Of a stretch of DNA of 64,000 bases, positions 18,488 to 29,282 are shown piece after piece. Position numbers and translations under genes: made by a program. A model generated the notes under the pieces. It was not told where the DNA came from and did no database searches. It saw only the letters and a program-made list of their open reading frames with translations. The DNA comes from Pseudomonas sp. NFACC02 (GTDB lineage: Bacteria; Pseudomonadota; Gammaproteobacteria; Pseudomonadales; Pseudomonadaceae), in the NCBI RefSeq assembly GCF_900110765.1, contig NZ_FOEO01000002.1, positions 248,001-312,000 on the forward strand. Direction: 5' to 3'. Position 1 is the first letter of the stretch, and each line of letters begins with the position of its first letter.

Positions 18488-19831
18488 ATGCGGGCTCCCT
18501 TCAGACGTTCTACCCTTGCAGCGCTGCGCGGCTTTGAAGCGTCCAGCGCAGCCATCACCATCCTGCCCAGCGCCGCCGACTATCGTCGGACCCTGCTCGA
18601 GAAGATTGCATCGGCCACTCAGCGGATCTACATCGTGGCGTTGTACCTGCAGCAGGACGAAGCCGGTCAGGAAATCCTCGACGCCCTCTATGCTGCCAAA
18701 GCCGCACGACCAACCCTCGACATCGTGGTGCTGGTCGACTGGTTCCGGGCCCAGCGCGGGCTGATCGGCGCTGGCAAACAGGCCGGGAACTCGGCGTGGT
18801 ATCAGGCGCAGAATCTGGAGCACGATCATGAAGTGCCGATTTATGGCGTGCCGGTGCAGACCCGCGAGCTGTTCGGCGTGCTGCACCTTAAGGGCAGCAT
18901 CATCGACGATTGCGTGATCTACACCGGCGCCAGCATCAACAACGTTTACCTGCACAAGCTGAACAAGTACCGCCTCGACCGCTATCAACTGCTGGAAAAC
19001 AAGGCCCTGGCCGACTCCTTCCAGCGCCTGGTGACGCAGGAGATCCTGCCGTCCGAGGCCGTGCATCGTCTCGACCTGCCCTCGCCGCCTGCTTCTCGCA
19101 GCATTCGCGGGGAGATCCGTCAGTTCCGTCAGCGCCTCAAACGCGCCAGCTACGACATCAATGAAGGCGTCCGGGAGAACGGCAAGTTTCGCCTCATTCC
19201 CCTGCTCGGCATCGGTAACAAGAACCCGCTGAGCAAAGTGGTGTGCGACCTGATCGCCGCGACCAGGCATCAGCTGACACTGTGCACGCCGTATTTCAAC
19301 ATGCCGCTCTCGGTGAAACGCGAGATCAACCGTGCGCTCAAGCGGGGCGTGAAGATCGACATCATCATTGGCGACAAGACCGCCAACGACTTCTTCATCC
19401 CGCCGGAAGAACCGTTCAAGGTCATCTCGGCGTTGCCGTACCTTTATGAAATCAGCCTGCGCCGCTTCATGCAGAAGCATCAAACGGCCGTTGCCAGGCA
19501 CCGTCTGAACATTCACCTGTGGAAGGACGGCGACAACACCTACCACCTGAAGGGTTTGTGGGCCGACGAGCGCTACACGCTGCTGACCGGCAACAACCTC
19601 AACCCCCGCGCCTTCCAGCTTGACCTGGAAAATGCGGTGCTGATCGATGACCCCGCCGGCGAATGGCTCACACCCCGCGCCGAGGAGATCGAGATGTTGA
19701 TGCGCAACACTCACCGCGTCGGCAAGTTCGATGAACTGGACACCTTGAGCGAATACCCGATGGGCGTGCGCACGTTTTTGCGCAGGGTCAGCCGCGTGCG
19801 CGTCGAGCGTCTGCTGTACCGGATTCTCTGA
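18488..19831 (+). CDS. pssA: CDP-diacylglycerol-serine O-phosphatidyltransferase
   Basis: A 447-residue enzyme of the phospholipase D superfamily, close to the length of E. coli PssA. It makes phosphatidylserine, the precursor of phosphatidylethanolamine, at the membrane surface. Two HKD motifs are visible: HLKGSIID at residues 133-140 and HLKGLWAD near residue 352. GAGG lies immediately upstream of the ATG. The TetR gene follows after only five bases, so the two are probably co-transcribed, though the regulator seems functionally tied to the nic genes instead. Confidence 0.93.
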   Translation: MRAPFRRSTLAALRGFEASSAAITILPSAADYRRTLLEKIASATQRIYIVALYLQQDEAGQEILDALYAAKAARPTLDIVVLVDWFRAQRGLIGAGKQAGNSAWYQAQNLEHDHEVPIYGVPVQTRELFGVLHLKGSIIDDCVIYTGASINNVYLHKLNKYRLDRYQLLENKALADSFQRLVTQEILPSEAVHRLDLPSPPASRSIRGEIRQFRQRLKRASYDINEGVRENGKFRLIPLLGIGNKNPLSKVVCDLIAATRHQLTLCTPYFNMPLSVKREINRALKRGVKIDIIIGDKTANDFFIPPEEPFKVISALPYLYEISLRRFMQKHQTAVARHRLNIHLWKDGDNTYHLKGLWADERYTLLTGNNLNPRAFQLDLENAVLIDDPAGEWLTPRAEEIEMLMRNTHRVGKFDELDTLSEYPMGVRTFLRRVSRVRVERLLYRIL

Positions 19832-19836
19832 CGGCC

Positions 19837-20511
19837 ATGAGCAAGAACACCGGCGTCCGCGCGCAACAAGCCGACCAGACACGCGCCCGTATCCTCAAAG
19901 CCGCCGTCACGGTCTTCACCCGTGACGGCTATTCCGGCGGGCGTATCGAAAAGATTTCCGCCGAGGCCGAGTCCAACGACCGGATGATCTACTACTACTT
20001 CGGCAGCAAGGAAAAACTGTTCGTCAAAGTGCTCGAACATACTTACGAGCAGTTCAATCAAGCCGAAAGCACACTGAAGCTGGACCCGTCGACGCCTGTC
20101 GAAACGCTGCGCCAACTGGTGGCGTTCGTTTGGGACTATTACGTCAGCCACCCGGAATTCGTGGCGATCCTCAGCATCGAAAACCTGCACAAGGGCAAGC
20201 ACGCCAGGCAGTCTGGCGAGCTGCGGCGCTTGTCGGGCGAGGCGGTGGGCGTGCTCAAACCGATCATAGAAGCCGGTCAGCAACAGGGCCTGTTCCGGCA
20301 CGACGTGGACCTCAAGCACGTCTATCTGATGATCGCGTCGCTCTGCTACTTCTATAACTCCAATCTGCACACCCTGACCTCGTTTCTGGGACAGGACATG
20401 GGCGCACAGGGTCAGCGGCAGGACTGGCTGGCGTTCATCCAGGATCTGGTGGTGCGTGGGGTGAGGGTGATGCCGAACGAGACACTTAACACCCACCCTG
20501 TGCACGCGTGA
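19837..20511 (+). CDS. nicS: TetR family regulator, candidate NicS
   Basis: 224 residues. The N-terminal helix-turn-helix spans about residues 15-62 and ends in the family-typical MIYYYFGSKEKLF segment. The C-terminal ligand domain contains PEFVAILSIENLHKGKHARQ and SLCYFYNSNLHTLTSFLG. From memory these blocks resemble NicS, the TetR repressor of nicAB in P. putida. Its position convergent to nicB supports that, and a palindrome upstream of nicA (24829-24857) is a possible target. The symbol is provisional. It begins five bases after pssA without a clear ribosome site of its own, suggesting translation coupling. Confidence 0.7.
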   Translation: MSKNTGVRAQQADQTRARILKAAVTVFTRDGYSGGRIEKISAEAESNDRMIYYYFGSKEKLFVKVLEHTYEQFNQAESTLKLDPSTPVETLRQLVAFVWDYYVSHPEFVAILSIENLHKGKHARQSGELRRLSGEAVGVLKPIIEAGQQQGLFRHDVDLKHVYLMIASLCYFYNSNLHTLTSFLGQDMGAQGQRQDWLAFIQDLVVRGVRVMPNETLNTHPVHA

Positions 20512-20554
20512 TCAACGAAATGAACTGCCCCCCTGAGGGAGCTGGGATTCCTGA

Positions 20555-20605
20555 TGGTTCCCACGCTCCGCGTGGTAACTACGCCCCGGACGCTCTGCGT
20601 CCATG
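20555..20605. repeat. REP-type repeat
   Basis: The core TGGTTCCCACGCTCCGCGTG (20555-20574), continued by GTAAC, is identical to that at 24985-25009. It is followed by GACGCTCTGCGTCCATGC, an imperfect partner arm. It lies between the convergent tetR and nicB genes. Confidence 0.75.
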
Positions 20606-20695
20606 CGGCATGTCAGACAAATCGCTTTCGCCACCGTCGTAACCTCCGGCAGCTCCCACAGGGTTATGTGGGTTGTCATTCAGGGCCAGGCGGTG

Positions 20696-23600
20696 TCAAT
20701 GAGTGCCGGGATTGGCTTTCAGGTCAGCCACTTTCTCCTGCAACCCCGTCCATTGCGGTTCCTTCGGCGCGAAGCGGCTGCGCAGGTAGGCCGCGAGGTC
20801 GCTGATCTGCGTGTCCGACAGGCTGTCCTTGAACCCCGGCATGTAGCCCAGGTCCGGCGTGGCCGGATTGGAAATCCCCTGCTGGATCACCTTGATCAGA
20901 TTGTCCGGCACAGCGCTGTGAACATTGGTGTTGCTCGCCAGCGACGGACTGACTCCGAACAGCGTCGGCCCGAGACCATCTGCATGACACCCCTGACAAG
21001 ACCCTTCGAACACCCGCTGACCATTACTCAGCGATTGCACTGAAACCGCCGCCGCAGGTTTCGTGGCTGCGGCGACTTCAGTGGCGACCGTTGCCGCGTC
21101 CGCCGAGCCATTCAACGACGCGAGATACACCGCCATCGCCCGCACGTCAGATTTCGGCAATTTCGCCAGTTCCGACACCACTGGCCCCATCGGTCCTGCC
21201 GCCACACCATGGGCACCGGAATAGCCCGTGCTCAGGTAATTGAACAACTGGTCCTCGGTCCACGGCGTCGGCGCTTTAGACAGACTGTTCAGGGCAGGCG
21301 CCTCCCAGCCATCGACCATGCCGCCCGCCAGGAACGACGCACCGCCCTTCTCCGCCCCCATCAGGTTGCGCGGTGAATGGCACGCGGTGCAGTGCCCCAG
21401 GCCATTGACCAGATACTGTCCCCGATTCCACTGCGCGCTTTGTTGTGGCTGCGCTTGTACCTCGCCCTTACGCAGAAACAATGCGTTCCACCCCGCCATC
21501 AACGGGCGCACGTTGAATGGAAACTGCAGGCTGTTGGCTGGCTGAACCTGTTCGACCGGCGCCTGCGACATCAAGTACGCGTACAGCGCCTGCATGTCCG
21601 CATCGTCGATATTTCTGAAGGCGGTGTAGGGAAACGCCGGATAAAGGTGCTTGCCATCACGACTGATACCGTCACGCATCGCGCGCTCGAAGGCCGGATA
21701 CGACCAGTTGCCGATGCCGGTTTCAGGATCGGGCGTGATGTTGCTGCTGTACAAGGTGCCGAACGGTGTCTGCATCGCCAGACCACCCGCGTTGACGGTG
21801 CCACCCGGTGCGGTGTGACAGACTGCGCAATCCCCTGCCGAGGCCAGCAAACGCCCACGCTCCAGCGTGGCGGCGGACCAGGTGCCCGCGCTGGGTGGCG
21901 CAATCGGGGCAATTTCAGCGCGCCACGGGAACGCCGTCGCCGCCATCCCCAACACCGCGCCGAACGCCGCGAACAACGACCCGAACAACCATTTCGAGCG
22001 CTTGGCCTTCGGCGACTGCGGTGGGTTGCCGTTCGCCTCATCGCCTGCATTTTTCAGCGCCGCCAGAATGCGCTCGGGGGTGATGGGCAGCTCACGAAAG
22101 CGGATGCCGGTGGCGTCGTAAACCGCATTGGCGATCGCCGCCGCGCTGGGCACCGACGCCGACTCGCCCGCGCCCATCGGTGGCTCGGCCTGGCGCGGCA
22201 TCATCATGACGTCGACCTCGGGTACTTCGGGGAAGGTCAGGATCGGATAGCCGCCCCACTCCTTGCTCGCGACCGTGGACTCCTCGAACGTCACACGCTC
22301 TTTCAGCACACGGCTGGTGGACTGAATGACGTTGCCATGAATCTGATGCTGCACGCCCGCCGGATTGACCATCATCCCGGCATCGTGACCGATCACCACC
22401 CGTGTGACCGACACATCGCCGGTGTGCTTGTCCACCGCGACATCCGCGACCCACGCCGCCCACGCCGCGCCGAAGCCGGGGAACTTGCTGTGGATGTAGC
22501 GCGCGTAGGCGAAGCCACGACCGCGAAGCACGCCATCCTCTTCTGGAGTCTGCATCGGCTGCGTGCGCGGCGACCAGTTCGCACGCTCGGCGGTGGCGCG
22601 CACCAGTTCCGAGGCGCGGTCGTCATGCAGGTAGCGCAACCGGTATTCAACCGGATCAACGCCCGCCGCGAATGCCAACTCATCGATGTAGGATTCGTGA
22701 GCGAAGGTATTGGGAAGCGCCGACACACCGCGCATCCATGACGCGCGGACAATGGGCGCCATGTCGTGGATGGTGACCCGCATGTGCTCAATGTCGTACG
22801 GCGGAATCGAGGTGCGGTCGCCCATTTCGAACATTACCGCGACCGGCTCGACGCGCCCGGTCAACAGCAATGCCAGGGTCGGCGAGTTATTGGACGGATA
22901 ACGGGTGGCGAAGTCATAACCGGCGATGCTGCCTTCTGCAGTGAGGCCACCATCGACTTCCATCAGTTGCGCCGTGCCCTTGGGTTCCCACGCGTGTTCC
23001 TGCTCGCGGGTCAGTTGCACGCGAACCGGAAGGCCGACGGCGCGCGACAGCAATACCGCGTCCGCGCACACGTCATCGGCACAGTTGCGGCCATAGCAAC
23101 CGGCCGCCTCCATGCGGATGATCTCGATCTTTTCTTCGGGGTACTCCAGCAGCCAGGCCAGATCGGCGCGCAACATGTGCGGATTCTGCGTGCCGGACCA
23201 GACCCGGATGCCGTCTTCGCGGTAATCCGCCAACCCGCAGGACGGTCCGATGGAGCCGTGAATCTGATAGGGCCAGAGGTAAGTGCGCGTCATCCGTTCG
23301 CTGGCGTTGGCCAGGGCCTGATCGACATTGCCCTTGTCCAGCACCACCCGCTGAATGCTCGGGTTATCACGGATCGCCTGCTCGACATCGCTCATGTCAG
23401 GCAACTGGTCCCGCCAGGGTTTCCAGGTGACCTTCAGCTCCCGCGCGGCTTTGGCAGCCTGCTCTTCGCGCATCGCGACCACGCCGATGAAATCGCGGAT
23501 TACCACGATGCGGACAATGCCGGGAATGTGCGCAATGGACGACTCATCGACCTCCAGCAGACTGGTGCCGACAAACTCGCCCGTGTCATAGCCGGCGTAC

Positions 23601-24280
23601 GGCGGACGAATCACCCGACCGTGAAGCATGTCGGGCAGGCGCATGTCATGGACGTAGGTCAATTCGCCGGTGGCCTTGGCCGGAATGTCGACCCTTGCCG
23701 CGACCGTTCCGACCAGCTTGTACTCTTCCAGAGGCTTGAGCGGCGCATTGCCGGAAATACGCAGCTCGACGTGCTGATCGACCAACAACTCGCCAAAACG
23801 CAGCGTGCGACCATCCTGAGCGCGGATCACCCCGTTTTCGATGACCAGCGAGTCTGCGCCGACACCCCAACGCTGCGCCGCCTGTTGAAGCAGGTATCGG
23901 CGCGCTTCGGCCGCGGCATTGCGCAACGGGATCGCAGAGATTTGCAACGTCGCGCTGGCGATGGTCGCGCCCTGATTCGGCGCGCGCTCGGTATCGCCCA
24001 ACACCATCGTGACCTGATCCATTTGAAGATCGAGCTCTTCGGCAACGATCTGCGCCAGTGAGGTACGAATACCGGTGCCGAGGTCCACGTGGCCGTTGAA
24101 GGCGTACACCGCGTTGTCCTGATCGATGGCGATAAACAGCCCCAGCTCCTTGGGCTTGACCGTGGGAGTACCGCCTTTGGCGACTGGCCCTGAAGGCGGC
24201 AGGATGTCATCGACGATCAGCAAAACGCCGTTTTTGGCCAGCAGAGCGTCACGTGTCGGCAGAGTCTCGGGGGGCGTCAT
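20696..24280 (-). CDS. nicB: Nicotinate dehydrogenase subunit B (molybdopterin subunit fused to three cytochrome c domains)
   Basis: A 1194-residue protein that, with NicA, hydroxylates nicotinate to 6-hydroxynicotinate. The N-terminal two thirds is a xanthine-dehydrogenase-type molybdopterin domain with the GAGE active-site glutamate near residue 705. A membrane helix lies at about 760-785. Three haem c motifs follow: CAVCH (818-822), CTACH (964-968) and CQGCH (1095-1099), which pass electrons to the respiratory chain. The length and layout match P. putida NicB. The start is uncertain: the ATG at 24280 has no clear ribosome site, whereas a TTG at 24292 has GGAG eight bases upstream. nicA lies just upstream. 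Confidence 0.93.
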   Translation of the reverse strand: MTPPETLPTRDALLAKNGVLLIVDDILPPSGPVAKGGTPTVKPKELGLFIAIDQDNAVYAFNGHVDLGTGIRTSLAQIVAEELDLQMDQVTMVLGDTERAPNQGATIASATLQISAIPLRNAAAEARRYLLQQAAQRWGVGADSLVIENGVIRAQDGRTLRFGELLVDQHVELRISGNAPLKPLEEYKLVGTVAARVDIPAKATGELTYVHDMRLPDMLHGRVIRPPYAGYDTGEFVGTSLLEVDESSIAHIPGIVRIVVIRDFIGVVAMREEQAAKAARELKVTWKPWRDQLPDMSDVEQAIRDNPSIQRVVLDKGNVDQALANASERMTRTYLWPYQIHGSIGPSCGLADYREDGIRVWSGTQNPHMLRADLAWLLEYPEEKIEIIRMEAAGCYGRNCADDVCADAVLLSRAVGLPVRVQLTREQEHAWEPKGTAQLMEVDGGLTAEGSIAGYDFATRYPSNNSPTLALLLTGRVEPVAVMFEMGDRTSIPPYDIEHMRVTIHDMAPIVRASWMRGVSALPNTFAHESYIDELAFAAGVDPVEYRLRYLHDDRASELVRATAERANWSPRTQPMQTPEEDGVLRGRGFAYARYIHSKFPGFGAAWAAWVADVAVDKHTGDVSVTRVVIGHDAGMMVNPAGVQHQIHGNVIQSTSRVLKERVTFEESTVASKEWGGYPILTFPEVPEVDVMMMPRQAEPPMGAGESASVPSAAAIANAVYDATGIRFRELPITPERILAALKNAGDEANGNPPQSPKAKRSKWLFGSLFAAFGAVLGMAATAFPWRAEIAPIAPPSAGTWSAATLERGRLLASAGDCAVCHTAPGGTVNAGGLAMQTPFGTLYSSNITPDPETGIGNWSYPAFERAMRDGISRDGKHLYPAFPYTAFRNIDDADMQALYAYLMSQAPVEQVQPANSLQFPFNVRPLMAGWNALFLRKGEVQAQPQQSAQWNRGQYLVNGLGHCTACHSPRNLMGAEKGGASFLAGGMVDGWEAPALNSLSKAPTPWTEDQLFNYLSTGYSGAHGVAAGPMGPVVSELAKLPKSDVRAMAVYLASLNGSADAATVATEVAAATKPAAAVSVQSLSNGQRVFEGSCQGCHADGLGPTLFGVSPSLASNTNVHSAVPDNLIKVIQQGISNPATPDLGYMPGFKDSLSDTQISDLAAYLRSRFAPKEPQWTGLQEKVADLKANPGTH

Positions 24281-24306
24281 GGACGGGTTCAAGGGATTCG
24301 CTCCGT

Positions 24307-24795
24307 TCAAAGCGGGTGGCGAGCGGCACGCATGACCGCACGGAGGATTTCGATATGGGTGCCGCAACGGCAGAGGTTGGCTGAAAGCTCGTTGCGGATT
24401 TCCGATTCGCTGGGGTGCGGGTTACGGTCGAGCAGCGCTTTGGCCGTCATGATCATGCCGTTCATGCAGTAGCCACATTGCGCGGCTTGCTCATCGATAA
24501 AGGCCTGTTGCACCGGGTGCGGGCACGCTCGCGAACCGATGCCTTCCAGCGTGGTGATTTCACGTCCCTCGGCTCCCGCCAGGGGAAACACGCAAGCGCG
24601 TGCTGCCACCCCGTCAATGATCACCGTGCATGCGCCGCACTCGCCCAGCCCGCAACCGTATTTCGGGCCGTTGAGGGCCAGGTCGTTGCGCAGGATCAGC
24701 AGCAGCGGCGTATCAGGCATGGCTGTGACGGACGCGGCCTGACCGTTGACGTTCAGCGTCACGGTCTTTTGCGCCGCCACCGGCTGCTCACTCAT
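24307..24795 (-). CDS. nicA: Nicotinate dehydrogenase subunit A (2Fe-2S)
   Basis: The small iron-sulfur subunit, 162 residues. Cysteines 48, 53, 56 and 68 form the plant-ferredoxin-type 2Fe-2S site (KYGCGLGECGAC). Cysteines 107, 110, 142 and 144 form the second site (CGYC and CRCG). It passes electrons from the molybdenum centre to the cytochrome part of NicB, so no FAD subunit is needed. GGGGAG lies just before the ATG. It starts the nicAB operon, with its own promoter region containing a candidate TetR operator and REP repeats. Confidence 0.94.
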   Translation of the reverse strand: MSEQPVAAQKTVTLNVNGQAASVTAMPDTPLLLILRNDLALNGPKYGCGLGECGACTVIIDGVAARACVFPLAGAEGREITTLEGIGSRACPHPVQQAFIDEQAAQCGYCMNGMIMTAKALLDRNPHPSESEIRNELSANLCRCGTHIEILRAVMRAARHPL

Positions 24796-24828
24796 ATCGC
24801 ACTCCCCTGTGTTACTCAGCGCCTCGCG

Positions 24829-24857
24829 CTTTTGATGAAGTATTCACTTCACAAAAG
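24829..24857. promoter_or_regulatory. Candidate NicS operator in the nicA promoter
   Basis: A palindrome centred on TGAAGTATTCACTTCA (24836-24851), with outer arms CTTTTG / CAAAAG, 34-62 bases upstream of the nicA start. The size and symmetry suit a TetR dimer, and NicS is known to control nicAB in P. putida. The site itself is inferred only from symmetry and position. Confidence 0.5.
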
Positions 24858-24931
24858 GAGAGCAGGAAGCGTGCCAGTGGAGAAAAGGCTGTAGGACGGA
24901 GGGGTTTGGCTGTATGGAACTGGAGACGAAC

Positions 24932-25090
24932 CTGTGGGAGCGACCTTGCTCGCGAAGGCAGTCTGATTGAGGGCTCCCACTTGATGGTTCCCACGCTCCG
25001 CGTGGTAACCGGGCTGCGGACGCTTCGGGTCCTCAAACAATGACGCGGAGCGTAAGCGCTGGTGTTCCCACGCGGAGCGTGGGAACGATC
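24932..25090. repeat. REP cluster between nicR and nicA
   Basis: Three repeat units: GTGGGAGCGACCTTGCTCGC at about 24934-24953, TGGTTCCCACGCTCCGCGTG continued by GTAAC at 24985-25009, and a near-perfect hairpin at 25064-25086 with 10-bp arms (GTTCCCACGC) and a GGA loop. They fill most of the 24796-25139 gap. Confidence 0.8.
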
Positions 25091-25139
25091 CTATCGTAGG
25101 GAAATGGAGACGGACCTTTAGGAGCGAGTCTGGACTGGC

Positions 25140-25598
25140 TTACTCGTCCGGCTCCTCGATCAGCTTGCGCAGCAGAAACAACACGGCCACGCGCTCGGCC
25201 GGGTTAAGCCTGGCCAGCGTGAGCTCAGAGATCTGCGCCGCCCGGGGCACCGTTTCCTGCACTAACTGGAGGCCGCTGTCGGTCAGGCTGCAGATCACCT
25301 TGCGACGGTCCTGCGGGTCAGGATCGAGGCTGATCAGGTCACGCGCCTTGAGGCGGTCGACGATGCCCCGGATAGTCGCCTGATCCACTGCCGTGGCCTT
25401 GACCAGCTCGGTCTGCGAACTGGGCCCGTGATCGCGCAGCGCGCACAGCGTCACGAACTGCACGGCCGTAAGCTGCGAATCCCCCACGTTCTGCTGGAAG
25501 ATCGCCAGATGACGCTGATACGCCTTGCGCAGCAAATGGCCGACCTGCTCGGAGAAGGTGTAGGACTGATGGTTGTTGGATGAAGGATCAGTGGACAC
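25140..25598 (-). CDS. nicR: MarR family repressor NicR
   Basis: A 152-residue MarR-type winged-helix regulator. The recognition region is seen in QTELVKATAVDQATIRGIVD (about residues 62-81) and the wing in DPDPQDRRKVICSLTDSG. In P. putida NicR represses the nicXR and nicCDEFTP operons, with 6-hydroxynicotinate as inducer; identity here rests on family and on position downstream of nicX. The start appears to be GTG at 25598. It shares the nicX transcript, separated by 215 bases that contain another REP unit. Confidence 0.88.
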   Translation of the reverse strand: MSTDPSSNNHQSYTFSEQVGHLLRKAYQRHLAIFQQNVGDSQLTAVQFVTLCALRDHGPSSQTELVKATAVDQATIRGIVDRLKARDLISLDPDPQDRRKVICSLTDSGLQLVQETVPRAAQISELTLARLNPAERVAVLFLLRKLIEEPDE

Positions 25599-25686
25599 GG
25601 AGGGCTCGTTTGGCGGACCTGAGATGGCGGCTACATTAACGGTTGCGGGCCGGGAGTGGAATCGTCAGGCCACCGGAGATAGAACG

Positions 25687-25712
25687 GTGGGAGCGAGCTT
25701 GCTCGCGAAGGG
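25687..25712. repeat. REP unit in the nicX-nicR spacer
   Basis: GGTGGGAGCGAGCTTGCTCG with a following CGAAGG, the same class as the unit at about 24934. It lies inside the presumed nicXR transcript. Confidence 0.65.
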
Positions 25713-25813
25713 GCCGGTCAGCCACCAGAACAACGCCTGACCGGACACTGTCGTCGGAATGCCGCCCAGACCAGGCGCGCTCTAAAAAGTCATGTGGCGG
25801 TCAGCCCGCAAGG

Positions 25814-26863
25814 TCAGGCTTTTGAAGCCTCGGGCGCGACCACATCCCCGCCCAGCACCACGGCCTGGTCATCCAGATAGATGTCGCAATGGCGCAGCGG
25901 AATGTCCAGGTGGCACGGGGTTTTGCGCGTTCCGCCCACTTCCGTGTTCGGGCCGGTCGAAAACAGGAAGTTGCCGTAGAACGCCCGCGCGTCCATGCAC
26001 ATGCCGTCATTCTTGTCGTGCAGGCCCATGGCGGTCCACTGCGCACGTGGTTGCAAGCCCCACCCAATATGGGAAATGCCGTACACCTCGGGATCGTTGA
26101 AGTACTTCATGTAATCGCGCAGGTACTCGGCTTCGAAACCACCTTTGATCCCGGTGATGAAGCCCTTGTCGATCTCCAGGATGATCTGCTCGCGCGAGTA
26201 CGTCTTGAACGGCAGAACGATGTCGCCGATGTCGATGACCAGCGTGCCTTCTGCCGTTTCTTCGTTCGGCCAGGAGAACAGAAATCCGCTGGGCCAGTGG
26301 TCCCAACGGCCTGGCTCGTCGGCAAAACCGTACTCCGTCACCGAAGGGTATTGACCCAGTTGCGCGCGAAAATCACTGCCGGCGCGGGATTTGACATGAA
26401 TCGACCGCGCAGCCTTTAGCACCTGTTCGGCGGCCAGAACCCGCTCTTTGTCGGCCACCGTCGGCAGCATGCGCGCCAACACTTCCGGCGGCTCCACCGC
26501 CAGCAGAATGCGCGTGCCGGTCTTGAGGATCTGCTCCTGTTCTGGCGAATGCAGCAGCATCATGGTGTCGACGATCAGGTCCGCCGCCTCCAGCGCGCGC
26601 TGGGCGGCGATGTTGCCGGTCAGCGCGGTGTCGCCACAGTAGGCGGTCATGTCATTGCCCATCGCCTTGGGGTGATTGAACGAAGGCAATTCCACCGCAT
26701 AGACCTTGGCGCCCAGGCGCTGGGCGGCGTCCATGGCCGCGCGAACGGTGCGCGCATCGGAATAGTGGCTCTTGAGCACGGCAACGCTCTGGGTCGTGTC
26801 CACCTTCGACAGCTTCAGGACGTGCTCGAACATCTGGGTCAATTCGCAATCGCTAACCGGCAT
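25814..26863 (-). CDS. nicX: 2,5-dihydroxypyridine 5,6-dioxygenase
   Basis: A 349-residue iron(II) extradiol-type ring-opening enzyme converting 2,5-dihydroxypyridine to N-formylmaleamate. The proposed metal ligands of P. putida NicX, His265, His318 and Asp320, occur at exactly these positions here (SHIGWG at 264-269 and CHLD at 317-320). It belongs to the M29-peptidase-like fold rather than classical extradiol enzymes. The start at 26863 has GGAG seven bases upstream; the frame continues 24 codons further without support. It is divergent from nicC across a 356-base region with paired candidate operators. Confidence 0.95.
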   Translation of the reverse strand: MPVSDCELTQMFEHVLKLSKVDTTQSVAVLKSHYSDARTVRAAMDAAQRLGAKVYAVELPSFNHPKAMGNDMTAYCGDTALTGNIAAQRALEAADLIVDTMMLLHSPEQEQILKTGTRILLAVEPPEVLARMLPTVADKERVLAAEQVLKAARSIHVKSRAGSDFRAQLGQYPSVTEYGFADEPGRWDHWPSGFLFSWPNEETAEGTLVIDIGDIVLPFKTYSREQIILEIDKGFITGIKGGFEAEYLRDYMKYFNDPEVYGISHIGWGLQPRAQWTAMGLHDKNDGMCMDARAFYGNFLFSTGPNTEVGGTRKTPCHLDIPLRHCDIYLDDQAVVLGGDVVAPEASKA

Positions 26864-26955
26864 TTCTGGTCTCCTCGTCACTCGGCTCAGGTCAATCACA
26901 TGGCGCCGAATGCACCATTGAAAGGCGTCCCGCATCAGACTAGTGCATTTTTTGA

Positions 26956-26980
26956 AGCGTACACACTAATTAAACGCGAT
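26956..26980. promoter_or_regulatory. Candidate NicR operator, nicX side
   Basis: This 25-base site (AGCGTACACACTAATTAAAC, then GCGAT) matches the site at 27131-27155 in 19 of 25 positions, in the same orientation. It contains GCGT and ACGC arms in inverted orientation. It lies 93 bases upstream of the nicX start, a suitable place to repress the nicXR promoter. Confidence 0.6.
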
Positions 26981-27130
26981 AAGACATCAATTGAACGCCG
27001 TCTGCAATAGCCAAGCCACTTCGTTACTTATGCACACAATCGTCGTAATTACTGGGTTACAAAGGGTGACATGCCTGTTTGCGACGTCGCAGAGTATTTT
27101 TCAATTTATCTATTCACATTTCAAAAATTC

Positions 27131-27155
27131 AGCGTATACACTTTAAAAACGCAAT
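27131..27155. promoter_or_regulatory. Candidate NicR operator, nicC side
   Basis: The second copy of the 25-base element (AGCGTATACACTTTAAAAAC, then GCAAT), ending 64 bases before the nicC start. Its occurrence once near each divergent gene fits a repressor that controls both nicX and nicC, as reported for NicR. The 26864-27219 region holds no gene. Confidence 0.6.
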
Positions 27156-27198
27156 GTGGCGACGACAATTATTCGCCACATCATTCACCGAGACTTAA

Positions 27199-29201
<2,003 letters not shown>

Positions 29202-29282
29202 CGACGCTGCTCATCTGGCGCTGAACGTTTTGTAGGGGAATGTGTTTGCCGCAAACCACTCGGTTTGCAAAAGGAGACAGGA

